From NCBI RefSeq assembly GCF_003423665.1, contig NZ_BFBY01000013.1, forward strand, positions 1-40,142: 40,142 bases of DNA. The letters run 5' to 3'. Each line of letters starts with the position of its first letter. The first letter of the stretch is position 1. A program made the translations under genes and the position numbers. This document shows, piece after piece, positions 38,865 to 40,142 of the stretch. The notes beneath the pieces were generated by a model. It had not been told where the DNA came from. It did not search any database and saw nothing but the letters and a program-made list of their open reading frames with translations. Source of the DNA: Lactobacillus rodentium. GTDB lineage: Bacteria; Bacillota; Bacilli; Lactobacillales; Lactobacillaceae.

Positions 38865-38898
38865 TAGTTATGAATGTAAGTATTTTCTGGAGGATACC

Positions 38899-39873
38899 AT
38901 GTCTAAAATAGACGAAAAAATTAAAATTTTTGCTCTTAATTCTAATAAACCCTTAGCTGAAAAAATTGCAAAGGCTGTTGGAGTTGAATTAGGTAAGTCG
39001 AGTGTTAAACGATTCAGTGATGGAGAGATCCAAATTAATATCGATGAATCGGTCCGTGGAAAAGATGTTTATCTAATTCAATCAACAAGTGACCCGGTTA
39101 ATGATAATTTAATGGAATTATTGATTATGATTGATGCGGTTAAGCGTGCATCAGCTCACACGGTTAATGTTGTATTACCTTATTATGGTTATGCGCGTCA
39201 AGATCGCAAAACTCGTGCTCGTGAACCGATAACTGCTAAATTAGTTGCAGATATGATTCAGGCTGCTGGTGCAAATCGAGTTCTTTCGCTAGATTTACAC
39301 GCTCCGCAAATTCAAGGATTCTTTGATATTCCTGTTGATAATTTAATGGGTGCACCACTTTTAGCTGATTATTTCTTAAGAAATGGTCTCCAAGAAGATG
39401 CTGTAGTTGTTTCACCTGACCATGGTGGTGTCACTCGTGCACGAAAATTAGCAGAATTTTTAAAGGCACCAATTGCAATTGTTGATAAACGTCGTCCAAA
39501 AGCAAATGTGGCTGAAGTAATGAATATTATCGGAAACGTTAAAGGTAAACGCGCAATTATTATTGATGATATGATTGATACGGCTGGTACGATTACTTTG
39601 GCTTCTCAAGCACTAATTGATGCGGGAGCTACTGAAGTCTATGCATCAGCTACACACGCTGTATTATCTGGACCAGCGGTAGAAAGATTGAATAATTCGC
39701 CAATCAAGAAATTAGTTTTAACTGATTCAATTAATCAACCAGAAGATAAGCAATTGACTAAAGCAGAAATTGTTTCTGTTGGTCCTCTAATGGGACAAGC
39801 AATTAAGTTTATTCAAGACCATAAACCATTGAGTCCATTATTTAACACACGTTTTCAAACTAAAAAGAATTAA
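38899..39873 (+). CDS. prs: Ribose-phosphate pyrophosphokinase (PRPP synthase)
   Basis: 324 residues, class I Prs. It transfers pyrophosphate from ATP to ribose 5-phosphate, giving PRPP for nucleotide, histidine and tryptophan synthesis. Motifs: '[17 protein letters not shown]', '[14 protein letters not shown]', metal-binding '[18 protein letters not shown]', flexible loop '[14 protein letters not shown]', and PRPP loop '[15 protein letters not shown]'. GGAGG precedes ATG 38899. The IS element begins 31 bases after the stop, where the gene's own terminator would be expected. Confidence 0.97.
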   Translation: MSKIDEKIKIFALNSNKPLAEKIAKAVGVELGKSSVKRFSDGEIQINIDESVRGKDVYLIQSTSDPVNDNLMELLIMIDAVKRASAHTVNVVLPYYGYARQDRKTRAREPITAKLVADMIQAAGANRVLSLDLHAPQIQGFFDIPVDNLMGAPLLADYFLRNGLQEDAVVVSPDHGGVTRARKLAEFLKAPIAIVDKRRPKANVAEVMNIIGNVKGKRAIIIDDMIDTAGTITLASQALIDAGATEVYASATHAVLSGPAVERLNNSPIKKLVLTDSINQPEDKQLTKAEIVSVGPLMGQAIKFIQDHKPLSPLFNTRFQTKKN

Positions 39874-39904
39874 TTAAAGATAAATAAAAGGCTTTGATCT
39901 GATA

Positions 39905-40142
39905 TGAACCCCGAAATTCGGACAAGAATTTCGGGGTTTTATTATGTCTAAATTAACAAAGCGAGATAAAATTAATATTTATAATTATTGGAAAAATTAT
40001 GGAAAATCTTCTACATGGTTAAGTAAAAAATATGGAGTTAATTCAACTAATATCCGTTATCTGCTTAAATTAATAGATCATTATGGACTTAACATTTTAA
40101 ATCGTTCACATACTACTTATCCTATTTAGTTTAAAGAAGCTG
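39905..40142 (+). mobile_element. Left end of an IS3-like insertion sequence (continues past the window)
   Basis: Starts with TGAACCCCGAAATTCGGACA, which looks like the terminal inverted repeat of lactobacillar IS3-type elements (family from recall, subgroup not certain). The same bases form a perfect hairpin, AACCCCGAAATTC / GAATTTCGGGGTT (39907-39938), followed by TTTT, so the IS end doubles as a terminator against outside transcription. orfA begins 6 nt later. Confidence 0.7.
39944..40129 (+). pseudogene. IS3-like transposase OrfA, N-terminal part with early stop
   Basis: 61 residues, 'MSKLTKRDKINIYNYWKNYG' followed by a helix-turn-helix ('STWLSKKYGVNSTNIRYLLKLI') as in the DNA-binding OrfA of IS3 elements. 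TAG stops it at 40127-40129 right after 'RSHTTYPI'; the frame then goes on 'FKEA' to the window edge, which looks like natural continuation of the protein, so the stop is probably a point mutation (one base from GAG or AAG). No strong RBS. OrfB would lie beyond the window. Confidence 0.65.

Overview
The window is a low-GC chromosomal segment of a Gram-positive bacterium, most likely Lactobacillus in the strict sense (gasseri/johnsonii/acidophilus group). This is inferred from gene content and sequence style: a C1B-family dipeptidase/endopeptidase of the lactobacillar PepC/E/G type, the metG-tatD-rnmV-rsmA-veg-purR-glmU-prs block, a T-box before tyrS, an M-box before mgtA, a Gram-positive LexA box and AGGAGG-type ribosome binding sites. 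The species cannot be fixed by reading alone.

Left part (1-16.2 kb) is dominated by the cell envelope. Three tandem, separately terminated minus-strand genes encode related anchored or lipid-linked surface proteins (the first is cut by the window edge). Facing away from them is a polytopic GT-C-type membrane protein. After a lone PAS protein, gpmA and a zinc-independent ribosomal protein S14 comes a tight three-gene cassette: a GtrA/GtcA-like flippase, a second GT-C/YfhO-like protein, and a polyprenyl-phosphate glycosyltransferase of the CsbB/GtrB type. This is the layout known for teichoic-acid glycosylation in Firmicutes. A GRP-family sugar transporter, a LacX-like epimerase, a LytR-CpsA-Psr protein, a PlsY-family acyltransferase with a divergent motif 1, and a 976-residue phosphoglycerol transferase (LtaS-type active site behind a long membrane part) follow.

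Middle part (16.2-29 kb): T-box-controlled tyrS; tRNA-Thr(GGU); an HD hydrolase overlapping a third GT-C-type protein; a cysteine peptidase; greA; a 392-base non-coding stretch with two hairpins; an orphan PTS IIA/IIB pair without a IIC; a LexA-box-controlled UmuC/YolD translesion pair; a CPBP-like membrane protein that has lost the catalytic motifs; tRNA-Gly(CCC); an SRAP/HMCES DNA-protein-crosslinking protein with a candidate LexA site in its promoter; trpS; a dCMP deaminase; and an unrecognised membrane-anchored protein.

Right part (28.8-40.1 kb): an M-box magnesium riboswitch and MgtA-type P-type ATPase, then the housekeeping run metG, tatD, rnmV, rsmA (overlapping or abutting), veg, purR, glmU, prs. 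The window ends in the left end of an IS3-like insertion sequence just after prs, carrying an apparently interrupted orfA.

Most gene ends carry clear intrinsic terminators, often usable in both directions. The most interesting items are the envelope-polymer island with three GT-C paralogues sharing a D-x2-F-H-x2-R motif, the SRAP/LexA overlap, the non-coding stretch at 22.2-22.5 kb and the degenerate CPBP protein.
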